A stretch of 64,000 nt of DNA from assembly GCF_017357005.1 (NCBI RefSeq), contig NZ_CP071589.1:806001-870000 (forward strand). The letters run 5' to 3'. This stretch comes from Staphylococcus simiae (GTDB lineage: Bacteria > Bacillota > Bacilli > Staphylococcales > Staphylococcaceae). The translations under genes and the position numbers were made by a program. Within the stretch, counting starts at the first letter, position 1. Each line of letters starts with the position of its first letter. The notes under the pieces were generated by a model that had not been told where the DNA came from, made no database searches, and saw nothing but the letters and a program-made list of their open reading frames with translations. Positions 49,428-59,898 of this stretch are shown here, one piece after another.

Positions 49428-50555
49428 ATGAATAGTAAATATGAACCTTTATTTGAGTCGTTAACACTTCCCAATGGTGTTCAACTTAGAAATCGTTTTG
49501 TTTTAGCGCCCTTAACACATATATCATCTAATGATGATGGTACGATTTCAGAAGAGGAATTGCCTTATATTGAAAAACGTTCTAAAGATGTGGCGATTGC
49601 TATTAACGCAGCAAGTAATGTTAGTGATATTGGTCAAGCATTTCCAGGACAACCATCAGTTGCACATGATTCTGATATACCAGGTTTAAAAAGATTAGCA
49701 GCTGCAATGAAGAAAAATGGAGCTAAAGCACTTGTTCAAATACATCATGGTGGAGCTCAGGCACTTACAAATTTAACACCTGATGGTGATGCCGTCGCAC
49801 CAAGTGCTATTTCATTAAAAAGTTTTGGACAACAACATGAGCATCATGCTAGAGAAATAACAGCTACAGAAATAGAACAAACAATTAAAGATTTTGGAGA
49901 AGCAACTCGACGTGTAGCTGAAGCAGGATTCGATGGTGTAGAAATCCATGGTGCAAATCATTACTTAATACATCAATTTGTGTCTCCGTATTATAATCGT
50001 CGAAATGATGTATGGGCAGATAATTATAAATTTGCATTAGCGGTAGTTGATGAAGTACTAAAAGCTAAAGAAAATTATGCCAACAATGATTTTATTGTAG
50101 GATATAGATTATCTCCGGAAGAAGCTGAATCTCCAGGCATTACAATGGATACTACAGAACAATTGGTTAATAAACTTTGCCATACCGCAATTGATTATAT
50201 TCATGTCTCTATGATGGATACACATGCTAAAACACGAGAAGGTCAATACGAAGGGCAAGAACGTTTACCTTTAATCAAGCGTTTTGCGAATGGTCGCAAA
50301 CCAATTATTGGAATAGGATCAGTATTTACAGCAGATGATGCCTTAGATGCAATTGAAAATGTTGGTGTCGACTTGGTAGCACTTGGTAGAGAAATATTAT
50401 TAGATCCGCAATTCATTGACAAGATTAAACAAGGTCGTGAACAAGATATTGTGAATTATTTTGATCCACAAAGAGAAGATCTCCATCATTTAACACCAAA
50501 ACTATGGGAACAATTTAATAAAGGTTTTTACCCTGTACCGCGAAAAGATAAATAA
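49428..50555 (+). CDS. NADH-dependent flavin oxidoreductase (old yellow enzyme family)
   Basis: This 375-residue TIM-barrel FMN enzyme of the OYE/YqiG type has RNRFVLAPLTHISS near the start (about 22-35), the active-site VQIHHGGAQAL (about 104-114), the GVEIHGANHYLIHQFVSPYYNRR motif (two parts, about 170-192) and the phosphate site IGIGSVFTADDAL (about 287-299). These reductases act on alpha,beta-unsaturated carbonyls or xenobiotics; the physiological substrate is not known. The ATG has AGGAGGCG upstream. A terminator follows. Confidence 0.9.
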   Translation: MNSKYEPLFESLTLPNGVQLRNRFVLAPLTHISSNDDGTISEEELPYIEKRSKDVAIAINAASNVSDIGQAFPGQPSVAHDSDIPGLKRLAAAMKKNGAKALVQIHHGGAQALTNLTPDGDAVAPSAISLKSFGQQHEHHAREITATEIEQTIKDFGEATRRVAEAGFDGVEIHGANHYLIHQFVSPYYNRRNDVWADNYKFALAVVDEVLKAKENYANNDFIVGYRLSPEEAESPGITMDTTEQLVNKLCHTAIDYIHVSMMDTHAKTREGQYEGQERLPLIKRFANGRKPIIGIGSVFTADDALDAIENVGVDLVALGREILLDPQFIDKIKQGREQDIVNYFDPQREDLHHLTPKLWEQFNKGFYPVPRKDK

Positions 50556-50571
50556 TATAAAACCCTTGATA

Positions 50572-50610
50572 CCACTGAATTTTGTAGCTATAAAAATTTA
50601 GTGGTTTTTT
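50572..50610 (+). terminator. Terminator of the flavin oxidoreductase gene
   Basis: CCACTGAATTTT (50572-50583) pairs with AAAATTTAGTGG (50593-50604), with one wobble, followed by TTTTTT. Confidence 0.88.
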
Positions 50611-50859
50611 AGTTTTTTAAAAGAAAAAAATATAAAGAAATAATCAATTTGTTTTAGTGTAAAATTATCAAATATTTTACTTGTAAAAGAGACAAAGAGT
50701 ATGTCATTATAAATGTAAGGGTTTTCAAAATAGACAAATTTATCTAGCTACCAATAATAAATATTTTATTGAGTGACATAACATCTGCTTTGAAAACTAA
50801 TAATAAATTGAATAATATTTCATGTATAATAGTTATAAATGAAGTAAAGGGGAGATAAG
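50611..50859 (+). promoter_or_regulatory. Upstream region of rocD
   Basis: This AT-rich region has a consensus -10 TATAAT at 50825-50830 without a convincing -35, and GTTTTCAAAATA (about 50723) facing CTTTGAAAAC (about 50788), a long-range inverted repeat. An activator may be needed. No gene is seen. Confidence 0.4.
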
Positions 50860-52050
50860 ATGACTAGATCAGAAGAAATTATTGAGTTAACAAATCATTA
50901 TGGAGCGCACAACTACTTACCATTACCAATTGTCATTTCGGAAGCTGAAGGGGTATGGGTTAAAGATCCTGAAGGCAATAAGTATATGGATATGCTTTCT
51001 GCGTATTCAGCAGTTAACCAAGGTCATAGACATCCGAAAATTATTCAAGCATTAAAAGATCAAGCAGATAAAGTTACATTAGTTTCACGTGCATTTCACA
51101 GCGATAATTTAGGAGAATGGTACGAAAAAATTTGTAAATTATCTGGCAAAGAAAAAGCATTACCAATGAATACTGGCGCAGAAGCTGTAGAAACAGCACT
51201 AAAAGCTGCACGTCGTTGGGCATATGATGTTAAAGGGATTGAACCAAATAAAGCTGAAATCATTGCGTTAAATGGTAACTTCCATGGTCGTACAATGGCA
51301 CCTGTGTCATTATCATCAGAAGCAGAGTATCAACGTGGCTATGGTCCATTATTAGATGGTTTTAGAAAAGTTGATTTTGGTAATATAGAGGCATTAAAAG
51401 AAGCGATTAATGATAATACAGCAGCTATACTTGTAGAACCTATTCAAGGTGAAGCAGGTATTAACATTCCACCTGAAGGCTACTTAAAAGCAATTAGAGA
51501 ATTATGTGATGAACATAATGTTTTGTTTATTGCTGATGAAATTCAAGCAGGTTTAGGTCGTTCAGGTAAATTATTCGCAACAGATTGGGATAATGTCAAA
51601 CCAGATATTTACATTTTAGGTAAAGCATTAGGTGGAGGTGTATTCCCAATTTCAGTTGTCTTAGCTGACAAAGAAATATTAGATGTCTTTACACCAGGTT
51701 CACATGGATCAACATTTGGTGGTAATCCATTAGCTTGTGCAGCTTCAATTGCTGCATTAGACATTATTGTGGATGAAGATTTACCAGGACGTTCATTAGA
51801 GTTAGGTAATTATTTCAAAGAACAATTACAACAAATTAAACATCCATCAATTAAAGAAGTACGTGGACGTGGATTGTTTATTGGTGTCGAACTTAATGAA
51901 AGTGCTAGTCCATACTGTGAAGCATTAAAAGAAGAAGGGCTATTATGTAAAGAGACACATGATACGGTCATTCGATTTGCTCCACCACTAGTCATCACTA
52001 AAGAAGAATTAGACTTGGCATTAGAAAAAATAAGACATGTATTTCAGTAA
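50860..52050 (+). CDS. rocD: Ornithine aminotransferase RocD
   Basis: This PLP-dependent class III aminotransferase of 396 residues interconverts ornithine and glutamate semialdehyde. Features: [20 protein letters not shown] (about 106-125; phosphate loop and substrate contacts), [14 protein letters not shown] (about 141-154), [13 protein letters not shown] (about 226-238) and the PLP lysine in [10 protein letters not shown] (about 250-259). The ATG has AGGGGAG upstream. It is followed after about 110 bases by gudB, giving a linked arginine/proline-to-glutamate-to-2-oxoglutarate route. Confidence 0.95.
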   Translation: MTRSEEIIELTNHYGAHNYLPLPIVISEAEGVWVKDPEGNKYMDMLSAYSAVNQGHRHPKIIQALKDQADKVTLVSRAFHSDNLGEWYEKICKLSGKEKALPMNTGAEAVETALKAARRWAYDVKGIEPNKAEIIALNGNFHGRTMAPVSLSSEAEYQRGYGPLLDGFRKVDFGNIEALKEAINDNTAAILVEPIQGEAGINIPPEGYLKAIRELCDEHNVLFIADEIQAGLGRSGKLFATDWDNVKPDIYILGKALGGGVFPISVVLADKEILDVFTPGSHGSTFGGNPLACAASIAALDIIVDEDLPGRSLELGNYFKEQLQQIKHPSIKEVRGRGLFIGVELNESASPYCEALKEEGLLCKETHDTVIRFAPPLVITKEELDLALEKIRHVFQ

Positions 52051-52158
52051 GATCAAAAAGTAGTAACAATCAATTTGTAAAGACTTTAAAAAGAAAAACG
52101 TTATGTTACAATATGTTTGAAAGCGAAATCATTAGTAAAAGAAGAGGCGAAAAGGATC

Positions 52159-53403
52159 ATGACTGAGAACAATAATTTAGTAACTTCTACTCAAGAGATT
52201 ATTAAAGAAGCATTGCATAAATTGGGATTCGATGAAGGTATGTATGATTTAATTAAAGAACCATTAAGAATGTTACAAGTACGTATACCAGTACGTATGG
52301 ATGATGGTACTGTTAAAACATTTACAGGATATCGTGCACAACATAATGATGCTGTTGGACCTACTAAAGGTGGGGTACGATTCCATCCTGATGTTGATGA
52401 AGAAGAAGTTAAAGCATTATCAATGTGGATGACTTTAAAATGTGGCATTGTGAATTTACCATATGGCGGTGGTAAAGGTGGAATAGTTTGTGATCCACGT
52501 CAAATGAGTATACATGAAGTTGAGCGTTTATCTAGAGGGTATGTAAGAGCAATCTCTCAATTCGTTGGACCAAATAAAGATATTCCAGCGCCTGATGTGT
52601 TTACTAATTCACAAATCATGGCCTGGATGATGGATGAATATAGTGCACTTGATAAATTTAATTCACCTGGTTTTATTACAGGTAAACCGATTGTGTTAGG
52701 TGGTTCTCATGGCCGTGATAGATCTACTGCATTAGGTGTTGTTATTGCAATTGAACAAGCAGCGAAACGCCGTGGTATGAATATTGAAGGTGCTAAAGTT
52801 GTTATTCAAGGCTTTGGTAATGCCGGTAGCTTCTTAGCTAAGTTTTTATATGATTTAGGTGCTAAAATTGTTGGTATATCAGATGCTTATGGTGCATTAC
52901 ACGATCCAAATGGTTTAGATATTGATTATCTATTAGATCGTCGTGATAGCTTTGGAACTGTTACAAATTTATTTGAAGAAACAATTTCAAATAAAGAGTT
53001 ATTTGAATTAGACTGTGATATCTTAGTTCCAGCAGCAATTTCTAACCAAATCACTGAAGATAATGCACATGATATTAAAGCTAGTATCGTAGTAGAAGCG
53101 GCTAACGGTCCGACTACTCCAGAAGCAACACGTATTTTAACTGAAAGAGACATTTTACTTGTACCAGATGTATTAGCTAGTGCAGGTGGAGTAACAGTTT
53201 CATACTTCGAATGGGTTCAAAATAATCAAGGCTATTATTGGACTGAAGAAGAAGTAAATGAAAAATTACGCGAAAAATTAGTGACTGCTTTTGATACGAT
53301 CTACGAATTAGCTCAAAATAGAAAAATTGATATGCGTTTAGCGGCATATATCATTGGTATTAAACGTACTGCTGAAGCGGCAAGATACCGTGGTTGGGCT
53401 TAA
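52159..53403 (+). CDS. gudB: NAD-specific glutamate dehydrogenase GudB
   Basis: The 414-residue enzyme oxidatively deaminates glutamate to 2-oxoglutarate and ammonia. Seen: the catalytic lysines in GGVRFHP and LKCGIVNLPYGGGKGG (about 71-77 and 94-109), PAPDVFTNSQIMAWMMDEY and the Rossmann GFGNAGSFLA (about 218-227). I chose ATG 52159 (MTENNNLVTSTQ), with AAAGGA just upstream, rather than a TTG 42 bases earlier; length then equals S. aureus GudB. It works with RocD in using arginine and proline carbon. A strong shared terminator with argH follows. Confidence 0.95.
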   Translation: MTENNNLVTSTQEIIKEALHKLGFDEGMYDLIKEPLRMLQVRIPVRMDDGTVKTFTGYRAQHNDAVGPTKGGVRFHPDVDEEEVKALSMWMTLKCGIVNLPYGGGKGGIVCDPRQMSIHEVERLSRGYVRAISQFVGPNKDIPAPDVFTNSQIMAWMMDEYSALDKFNSPGFITGKPIVLGGSHGRDRSTALGVVIAIEQAAKRRGMNIEGAKVVIQGFGNAGSFLAKFLYDLGAKIVGISDAYGALHDPNGLDIDYLLDRRDSFGTVTNLFEETISNKELFELDCDILVPAAISNQITEDNAHDIKASIVVEAANGPTTPEATRILTERDILLVPDVLASAGGVTVSYFEWVQNNQGYYWTEEEVNEKLREKLVTAFDTIYELAQNRKIDMRLAAYIIGIKRTAEAARYRGWA

Positions 53404-53432
53404 TATTTGAACAGTTGAGATAACAAACAGTA

Positions 53433-53474
53433 AAAGGCTATCTTATTTGATTGTAATCAAATAAGATAGCCTTT
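53433..53474. terminator. Bidirectional terminator between gudB and argH
   Basis: A perfect 20-bp stem (53433-53452 with 53455-53474), AAAGGCTATCTT... on one side and ...AAGATAGCCTTT on the other, with a two-base loop, lies between convergent genes. glpQ, found here in S. aureus, is absent. Confidence 0.93.
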
Positions 53475-53493
53475 GTTGTTATTATTAAAACAA

Positions 53494-54873
53494 TTATTGG
53501 TGTAATAATGTTTTGGCTACGTTTAATTGATGACGTACAGCATCTTGTCCAGTTGAACCGTAACTTTGTCTACGTTTTAAACAATTTTCAGGTTGTAAGT
53601 AATCATATACATCGTTTTCAATACTAGGATGATGCTTTTGGTAGTCATCTAAAGAAACATCTAATAAATAGTGTCCGTGTTGGATACAATCTAAGACGAT
53701 TTTACCTACAATTTCGTGAGCAGTTCTAAATGGAATGTCTTTACCTACTAAATAATCAGCAAGTTCTGTCGCATTTGAAAAATCTTGTTTGACAGTTTGA
53801 TTTAACCGCTCTGTATTAACCGTCATTGTATCAATCATACCTTCAAATATACGTAATGATCCTTTAATCGTATGAATAGCATCAAATAATCCTTCTTTAT
53901 CTTCTTGCATATCTTTATTATATGCCAGTGGTAATCCTTTTAAAGTCATTAACATACTCATTAAATGACCCGTAGTTCTACCAACTTTACCACGAATAAG
54001 TTCTGCCATATCTGGATTTTTCTTTTGTGGCATGATAGATGAGCCAGTAGAAAATGCATCTGATAGTGTAATAAACTTTGCTTCATCCGTTGACCAAAAA
54101 ATAATTTCTTCAGCAAATCTAGATAGGTGAACCATTGTCAAAGAAATATTATGCAATGTTTCTACTATATAATCTCTATCACTAACAGCATCCATACTAT
54201 TTTCGTAGACAGCAGCAAAATCTAATAACTTTGTAGTTTCGTGCCTATCAATAGGGTAGGTTGTACCACTTAATGCTGCGGCACCTAATGGGTTAATATC
54301 AATACGTTTTAAACTATCATTGAAACGCTGACGATCACGTTGTAACATCCAAAAATAAGTCATGATGTGATGAGCAAATGATACAGGTTGTGCACGTTGT
54401 AAATGCGTATAACCAGGCATAATCGTATTAATATGTTTGGCAGCAATCGTATAGATAGATTGTTGTAAAGATTGTATTAAAGCAATGATGTCATTTACCT
54501 GTTCTTTAGTATAAAGATGCATATCAGTTGCAACTTGATCATTTCTACTTCGACCAGTATGCAATTTACCTCCTGCATCTCCAACACGTTTAATCAATTC
54601 ATGTTCGATATTTAAATGAATATCTTCAAGTGAGGTACTGAACTGAATATGTCCATGATGATAATCTTGTTGTATTGATTTTAGACCAGTGATAATAGCA
54701 TCTTTATCAACTTCACTGATAATATGTTGATTTGCGAGCATGGTAGCATGAGCGATACTGCCTTCAATATCTTGATCAATTAAAGTTTGATCAAAATGGA
54801 TAGATGCATTAAAGTCATCTACCCATTCCTCAGGTTGTGCTTGAAATCTGCCTCCCCAAGCTTTATTGCTCAT
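53494..54873 (-). CDS. argH: Argininosuccinate lyase ArgH
   Basis: ArgH splits argininosuccinate to arginine and fumarate, the last step of arginine synthesis. The 459-residue protein has the fumarase-superfamily signature [12 protein letters not shown] (about 279-290), [13 protein letters not shown] (about 106-118) and [14 protein letters not shown] (about 154-167). I start at ATG 54873 ([10 protein letters not shown]), preceded by GGAGGATA; the longer open frame upstream lies inside argG. It overlaps the argG end by 11 bases, so argG and argH form a two-gene operon. Confidence 0.96.
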   Translation of the reverse strand: MSNKAWGGRFQAQPEEWVDDFNASIHFDQTLIDQDIEGSIAHATMLANQHIISEVDKDAIITGLKSIQQDYHHGHIQFSTSLEDIHLNIEHELIKRVGDAGGKLHTGRSRNDQVATDMHLYTKEQVNDIIALIQSLQQSIYTIAAKHINTIMPGYTHLQRAQPVSFAHHIMTYFWMLQRDRQRFNDSLKRIDINPLGAAALSGTTYPIDRHETTKLLDFAAVYENSMDAVSDRDYIVETLHNISLTMVHLSRFAEEIIFWSTDEAKFITLSDAFSTGSSIMPQKKNPDMAELIRGKVGRTTGHLMSMLMTLKGLPLAYNKDMQEDKEGLFDAIHTIKGSLRIFEGMIDTMTVNTERLNQTVKQDFSNATELADYLVGKDIPFRTAHEIVGKIVLDCIQHGHYLLDVSLDDYQKHHPSIENDVYDYLQPENCLKRRQSYGSTGQDAVRHQLNVAKTLLHQ

Positions 54874-56068
54874 TACTATATCCTCCATGTAAAATTGCAT
54901 TGACTTGAGTAGGTAAACCATAAATATCAATAAATCCAACAGCAGCATCTTGATTGAAGGCATCTTCTTTTGTATACGTTGCTAATTTTTCATCATAAAG
55001 TGTGTATGGTGATTTTCTACCATTAACTATTGTATTACCTTTAAATAGTTTTACTCTAACATCACCAGTTACATATTGCTGTGTACTATCGATAAATAAT
55101 TTTAAACTGTCAGTTAAAGGTGAGAACCATAAACCATTATATAATTGTTCGGCAAATTGTTTTTCAATTACTGGTTTAAAATGTGCAACATCTTTCGTTA
55201 AAGTAATTGTTTCTAATGCTTTATGAGCGGTTAAAATTACTTCAGCAGCAGGTGTTTCATAAATTTCTCTTGATTTGATACCTACTAATCTATTTTCAAC
55301 ATGGTCAATTCTTCCAATACCATGTTTTCCAGCTAAAGTATTTAAAGTCAATATTAAATCATCTAAGTCATAATCTTTGCCATCAATTTGAACAGGAATA
55401 CCTTTATCAAATGTCATAATAATTTCATCGGCTACATCAGGTGTTTCTTCTAAGGCATTTGTTAAATCAAAAGCATCTTCTGGTGGTTCAGCATATGGAT
55501 CTTCTAAAATACCACACTCATTTGCTCTACCCCATAAATTTTGATCTATAGAATAAGGTGAATCGTGATTAATTGATACTGGAATATTATGTTTAATGGC
55601 ATAATCGATTTCTTCTTCACGGCTCCATGCCCATTCACGAACAGGTGCAAAAGCTTTAAGATTTGGATTTAATGCTTTGATAGCAACTTCGAAACGTACT
55701 TGGTCATTACCTTTACCAGTACAACCATGAGCAATACCAACAGAGTTTGTTTTCTCAGCAATTTCTACTAACTTTTTAGCAATAAGTGGTCTTGATAAAG
55801 CGGACACTAAGGGATATGCATTTTCATACATCAAGTTTCCTTTAATTGCGTAACTGACATAATCTTCGCTGAATTCTTTCGTAGCATCGATAATATGGCA
55901 TTCAACAGCACCCATATCTAATGCTTTTTGATAAACGATGTCTAAATCTTTACCTTCTCCAACATCTAAACAACATGCCACCACATCATAGCCTTTATCT
56001 ATTAACCACTGAACTGCAACACTTGTGTCTAGTCCTCCTGAATATGCTAAAACAATTTTCTCTTTCAT
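54863..56068 (-). CDS. argG: Argininosuccinate synthase ArgG
   Basis: This ATP-dependent enzyme joins citrulline and aspartate. The 401-residue protein has the pyrophosphate loop [12 protein letters not shown] (about 7-18), [13 protein letters not shown] (about 116-128) and [14 protein letters not shown] substrate residues ([13 protein letters not shown], about 265-277). I start at ATG 56068 ([12 protein letters not shown]) with GAGGTGA upstream; the frame's earlier codon adds only MNF. First gene of argGH. ARG-box-like sequences upstream suggest control by an ArgR/AhrC repressor. Confidence 0.96.
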   Translation of the reverse strand: MKEKIVLAYSGGLDTSVAVQWLIDKGYDVVACCLDVGEGKDLDIVYQKALDMGAVECHIIDATKEFSEDYVSYAIKGNLMYENAYPLVSALSRPLIAKKLVEIAEKTNSVGIAHGCTGKGNDQVRFEVAIKALNPNLKAFAPVREWAWSREEEIDYAIKHNIPVSINHDSPYSIDQNLWGRANECGILEDPYAEPPEDAFDLTNALEETPDVADEIIMTFDKGIPVQIDGKDYDLDDLILTLNTLAGKHGIGRIDHVENRLVGIKSREIYETPAAEVILTAHKALETITLTKDVAHFKPVIEKQFAEQLYNGLWFSPLTDSLKLFIDSTQQYVTGDVRVKLFKGNTIVNGRKSPYTLYDEKLATYTKEDAFNQDAAVGFIDIYGLPTQVNAILHGGYSNEQ

Positions 56069-56138
56069 AAAATTCACCTCTTAATAATTATCAGAATATT
56101 TAGTATGAACACATCATAACAGACTTTTTATGAAAATA

Positions 56139-56166
56139 AAACCATTTTTATACATATTTATTCATA
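56139..56166 (-). promoter_or_regulatory. Tandem ARG-box-like operators upstream of argG
   Basis: On the minus strand, TATGAATAAATATGTATA and the overlapping TATGTATAAAAATGGTTT each match about 13 of 18 positions of the AhrC/ArgR consensus CATGAATAAAAATKCAAK as I remember it. They lie about 70-100 bp upstream of argG. A weak -10 (TATGAT, about 56113) is nearby. The remainder of 56069-56411 shows no gene. Confidence 0.5.
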
Positions 56167-56352
56167 ATATAAATATGAGAACAATGTAAAATTATCTATA
56201 AATACTGATATTAAAGGATTTGTTAAAATGAGAAAATTATGTAATTTGTATAAAGAAAATTATTATTAATGGTTTTTGAGGTGTTTTAAAGTGAAAAAAT
56301 CAATTTTTGTCACATAAATATCAATTTTGTTGCTAATCTACAATCATGTGAA

Positions 56353-56381
56353 TTGAATAGATAACACAAACTTAGTAGAAT
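56353..56381 (+). promoter_or_regulatory. Promoter of pgi
   Basis: TTGAAT (56353-56358), a 17-bp spacer and TAGAAT (56376-56381) lie 30 bases upstream of the pgi start codon, with AGGAGG between. Confidence 0.65.
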
Positions 56382-56411
56382 TAAAGTAATAAATTAACAG
56401 GAGGCTTTTTA

Positions 56412-57743
56412 ATGACTCATATTCAATTGGACTTTAGTAAGACATTAGAATTTTTCGGTGAACATGAATTACAGCAACAACAAGATATTGTTAAGACAAT
56501 TCATAACACAATTCATAAAGGTACTGGCGCAGGTAGTGACTTTTTAGGATGGGTTGATTTACCAGTTGATTACGATAAAAAAGAATTTTCTCGAATTGTT
56601 GAAGCTTCAAAACGAATTAAAGAAAATTCAGATGTCTTAGTTGTTATTGGTATCGGTGGATCTTATCTTGGAGCTCGTGCTGCTATCGAAATGTTAACGT
56701 CATCATTTAGAAACAGTGATGAATATCCTGAAATTGTATTTGTAGGTAATCATTTATCTTCAACTTATACTAAAGAATTAATTGATTATTTAGCAGATAA
56801 AGATTTCTCAGTAAATGTTATTTCTAAATCTGGTACAACAACTGAACCTGCAGTTGCATTTAGACTATTCAAGCAATTAGTAGAAGATAAATATGGTAAA
56901 GAAGAAGCGAAGAAACGTATTTTTGCTACTACTGATAAAGCTAAAGGTGCATTAAAAGAACTAGCTACTAATGAAGGTTACGAAACATTTGTTGTTCCTG
57001 ACGATGTTGGGGGTAGATACTCAGTATTAACAGCTGTAGGTTTATTACCAATTGCAACAGCAGGAATTAACATTGAAGCTATGATGTTAGGTGCTGCAAA
57101 AGCTCGCAAAGAATTGTCATCAGATAAATTAGAAGATAATATTGCATATCAATATGCAACCATTCGTAATATTCTTTATGCTAAAGGATATACTACTGAA
57201 ATGTTAATTAACTATGAACCTTCAATGCAATACTTTAATGAATGGTGGAAACAATTATTTGGTGAATCAGAAGGTAAAGATTATAAAGGTGTTTATCCAT
57301 CAAGTGCTAATTACACAACTGATTTACATTCTTTAGGACAATATGTACAAGAAGGTCGTCGTTTCTTATTTGAAACAGTTGTTAAAGTAAATCATCCGAA
57401 GTATGATATTACAATTGAACAAGATCAAGATGATTTAGATGGCTTAAATTACCTTGCTGGTAAAACCATTGATGAAGTGAATACTAAAGCTTTTGAAGGT
57501 ACTTTATTAGCGCATACTGATGGTGGCGTTCCAAATATGGTTGTTAATATTCCGCAATTAGATGAAGAAACATTTGGCTATTTAGTATATTTCTTCGAAC
57601 TAGCTTGTGCAATGAGCGGCTATCAATTGGGTGTGAATCCATTTAACCAACCAGGTGTAGAAGCATATAAACAAAACATGTTTGCATTATTAGGTAAACC
57701 TGGATTTGAAGATATGAAAAAAGAATTAGAAGAACGTCTATAA
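56412..57743 (+). CDS. pgi: Glucose-6-phosphate isomerase
   Basis: Pgi interconverts glucose 6-phosphate and fructose 6-phosphate in glycolysis. The 443-residue protein has [19 protein letters not shown] (about 77-95), the phosphate-binding [15 protein letters not shown] (about 137-151), [16 protein letters not shown] (about 198-213) and the catalytic Glu, His and Lys in [20 protein letters not shown] and [13 protein letters not shown]. Monocistronic, with clear promoter, AGGAGG and terminator. Confidence 0.97.
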   Translation: MTHIQLDFSKTLEFFGEHELQQQQDIVKTIHNTIHKGTGAGSDFLGWVDLPVDYDKKEFSRIVEASKRIKENSDVLVVIGIGGSYLGARAAIEMLTSSFRNSDEYPEIVFVGNHLSSTYTKELIDYLADKDFSVNVISKSGTTTEPAVAFRLFKQLVEDKYGKEEAKKRIFATTDKAKGALKELATNEGYETFVVPDDVGGRYSVLTAVGLLPIATAGINIEAMMLGAAKARKELSSDKLEDNIAYQYATIRNILYAKGYTTEMLINYEPSMQYFNEWWKQLFGESEGKDYKGVYPSSANYTTDLHSLGQYVQEGRRFLFETVVKVNHPKYDITIEQDQDDLDGLNYLAGKTIDEVNTKAFEGTLLAHTDGGVPNMVVNIPQLDEETFGYLVYFFELACAMSGYQLGVNPFNQPGVEAYKQNMFALLGKPGFEDMKKELEERL

Positions 57744-57797
57744 TTTTTATTAATGCTATTTTAAGAAGAGTTTCGTTAATATAAAATTAAAATAATC

Positions 57798-57840
57798 GTC
57801 CGTGTCTTTAAGCAAATATGTTTAAAGATGCGGGCTTTTT
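57798..57840 (+). terminator. Terminator of pgi
   Basis: GTCCGTGTCTTTAA (57798-57811) pairs with TTAAAGATGCGGGC (57822-57835) using several wobbles, then a run of T. The following 57841-58037 is AT-rich and shows no gene. Confidence 0.75.
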
Positions 57841-58037
57841 ATATGTTTATATATCAATACATTATGCTGTAATATTAAGTGATATATCATTAACAACTGT
57901 ATTGCAATCATTATGTTATGGCAAATTGTGCTGAATATAAAAAATTGCAATTTACAAAACAAAATTTTTGTGTTTATTTTCACATATAAAAAATATATAA
58001 TAAAGAGACATTTCGAAATGTGAAAGGGGGATTAAAT

Positions 58038-58619
58038 ATGACATTACAGCATTTAGAACAATGGTTTGAAGTTCTTAAACATTTAGGCTATTTTGGAGGC
58101 TTTCTTTTATTATTTTTTAGAGCTGTTATTCCAGTATTCCCCTTAGTGTTATATATTATTGTTGTCATGCATGAATATGGTGATTTCGTCGGTGTTATAA
58201 TAAGTTGGCTAGCTTTAGTTGCAGGTTCATTTACAGTTTATTTAATTTGTAAAACGCTAGTTAATTCTAAAGTGATGATAGAAATTAAAAGAAAGAAAGC
58301 TACTAAAAAAATTATAAATATCATTGATAATCAAGGATTAGTACCATTATTTGTATTATTATGTATTCCTTTTTCACCTACATCATTAATTAATATCGTT
58401 GCAAGTTTTTCTAATATTAATAGTAAACATTATTTTATTGTGTTATCCACGTCTACATTAATATTTACTGTAATTTTAGGATATATGGGAACAGATGTGA
58501 CAACAATTTTGACAGATCCAAAGAAAAGTTTGACAATGATTATTGGTATTGTTGTGTTATGGATTGTTGGTAAAAAAATAGAAAAGCATTATATGAAACC
58601 AACAAAGAAATTGAAATAA
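58038..58619 (+). CDS. VTT-domain membrane protein (TVP38/DedA superfamily), first tandem copy
   Basis: This 193-residue membrane protein with about five hydrophobic segments has the VTT-domain pattern: LFFRAVIPVFPLVLYIIVVM (about 25-44; Arg-x-x-Pro-x-x-Pro re-entrant motif) and LCIPFSPTSLINIVASFSNI (about 111-130). The DedA superfamily includes lipid scramblases and the undecaprenyl-phosphate transporter UptA; this gene occupies the position between pgi and spsA where S. aureus has a single DedA-superfamily gene. I start at ATG 58038 (MTLQHLEQWFEVL), with AAAGGGGG upstream. A close paralogue follows 160 bases later. Confidence 0.82.
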   Translation: MTLQHLEQWFEVLKHLGYFGGFLLLFFRAVIPVFPLVLYIIVVMHEYGDFVGVIISWLALVAGSFTVYLICKTLVNSKVMIEIKRKKATKKIINIIDNQGLVPLFVLLCIPFSPTSLINIVASFSNINSKHYFIVLSTSTLIFTVILGYMGTDVTTILTDPKKSLTMIIGIVVLWIVGKKIEKHYMKPTKKLK

Positions 58620-58777
58620 TTAAAGTTGATTTAGATAATATGGCGATTTGGATAGCTAAATAAAGTTGAATCATTGATACAACTTGAGACGGATTTATTA
58701 AATATTGTATTTCCATAACAGAATTTTAACTTTATAATGAAATGTAGTTATCTTCAACCAAGAAAGGGATTGATGAT

Positions 58778-59353
58778 TTGTCGTTTCATCAAATTGAAGA
58801 ATGGTTTGAAGTATTACGACAATTTGGTTATATACCTGGTTTTGTCTTGTTGTATTTACGAGCCATCGTTCCAGTTTTTCCTTTAGCGTTGTATATCTTA
58901 ATTAATATACATACGTATGGGACAATTGTCGGTATTTTGATAAGTTGGCTAGGGCTTATTTCAGGAACTTTTACCGTATATTTAATATGTAAAAAATTAG
59001 TTAATACAACTAGAATGCAACGTATAAAACAAAGAACATCTGTACAAAGATTGATAAGTTTTATAGATAGACAAGGTTTAATACCATTGTTTATACTACT
59101 TTGTTTTCCGTTTACCCCAAATACAGTGATAAATTTTGTTGCTAGTTTATCACACATCAAAGCAAAATATTATTTCATTGTATTAGTGATATCTAAATTA
59201 ATTTCGACAATTATTTTAGGATTACTGGGTAAAGAGGTCGCTACTATATTAAGCCATCCATTACGAGGTATTTTAATGCTTGTTGGTTTGGTTATTTTTT
59301 GGTTTATTGGCAGGAAAATTGAACAACATTTTATGGGGTCCCGCAAGGAGTGA
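58778..59353 (+). CDS. VTT-domain membrane protein (TVP38/DedA superfamily), second tandem copy
   Basis: This 191-residue protein is a paralogue of the preceding one: [16 protein letters not shown] against EQWFEVLKHLGYFGGF at the start, [15 protein letters not shown] and [20 protein letters not shown] as VTT motifs. The two were probably produced by duplication and have since diverged. Start is a TTG with AAAGGG upstream. It overlaps no gene, but its stop codon lies four bases before the spsA GTG, so it is transcribed and perhaps translated with spsA and spsB. Confidence 0.82.
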   Translation: MSFHQIEEWFEVLRQFGYIPGFVLLYLRAIVPVFPLALYILINIHTYGTIVGILISWLGLISGTFTVYLICKKLVNTTRMQRIKQRTSVQRLISFIDRQGLIPLFILLCFPFTPNTVINFVASLSHIKAKYYFIVLVISKLISTIILGLLGKEVATILSHPLRGILMLVGLVIFWFIGRKIEQHFMGSRKE

Positions 59354-59357
59354 CAAA

Positions 59358-59876
59358 GTGAAAAAGGTAGTTAAATATTTGATTTCCTTGATTGTTGCCA
59401 TTATCATTGTACTGTTCATTCAATCCTTTATCATTGTTGGTGCTGTTATGCATAACGATAGTATGAGCACTACATTGAATAAAGGTGATAGAGTCATAGT
59501 TAACAAAATTAAAGTAACATTTAATAAATTGTCAAATGGCGATGTTGTCCAATATAGACATGGTGGAAAAGTTTATACGAGTAGAATTATTGCTAAACCT
59601 GGCGAATCGATGGCTATTCGACATGGTCAAATATATCGAGATGATAGACCAGTGAGTGCACAATATGCAATAAATAGAAATATTAAAGATTTTAGTTTAA
59701 GAGATTTAAAAGGACTTGATGGCGATATTATTCCACCTAATCAATATATAGTCATCAATGACCAGGATCAAAATACTCAGGATTCAAGACAATTTGGATT
59801 AATTAATAAACAAGATATAATAGGTAATATAAGTTTACGCTATTATCCATTTGATAAATGGTCGATAGAGTTCTAA
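59358..59876 (+). CDS. spsA: Inactive type I signal peptidase homologue SpsA
   Basis: A 172-residue paralogue of SpsB with one N-terminal membrane helix (about 5-29). In S. aureus, SpsA lacks both catalytic residues. Here the catalytic serine position is kept (HNDSMSTTL, Ser35), but the general-base lysine is replaced by serine ([10 protein letters not shown], Ser75, where SpsB has Lys77). It is therefore predicted to be inactive as a peptidase. The GTG start ([10 protein letters not shown]) follows AAGGAGTG; a longer frame upstream lies in the preceding gene. It precedes spsB by 22 bases. Confidence 0.92.
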   Translation: MKKVVKYLISLIVAIIIVLFIQSFIIVGAVMHNDSMSTTLNKGDRVIVNKIKVTFNKLSNGDVVQYRHGGKVYTSRIIAKPGESMAIRHGQIYRDDRPVSAQYAINRNIKDFSLRDLKGLDGDIIPPNQYIVINDQDQNTQDSRQFGLINKQDIIGNISLRYYPFDKWSIEF

Positions 59877-59898
59877 CTATAAAAAGAGGTGTCAAACG

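Noticed and set aside
56278..56318. Eight-codon leader-like frame (GTG AAA AAA TCA ... TAA) with GAGGTG upstream, before pgi
   Set aside because: Too short to support, no terminator-antiterminator structure around it, and the true pgi promoter lies downstream of it.
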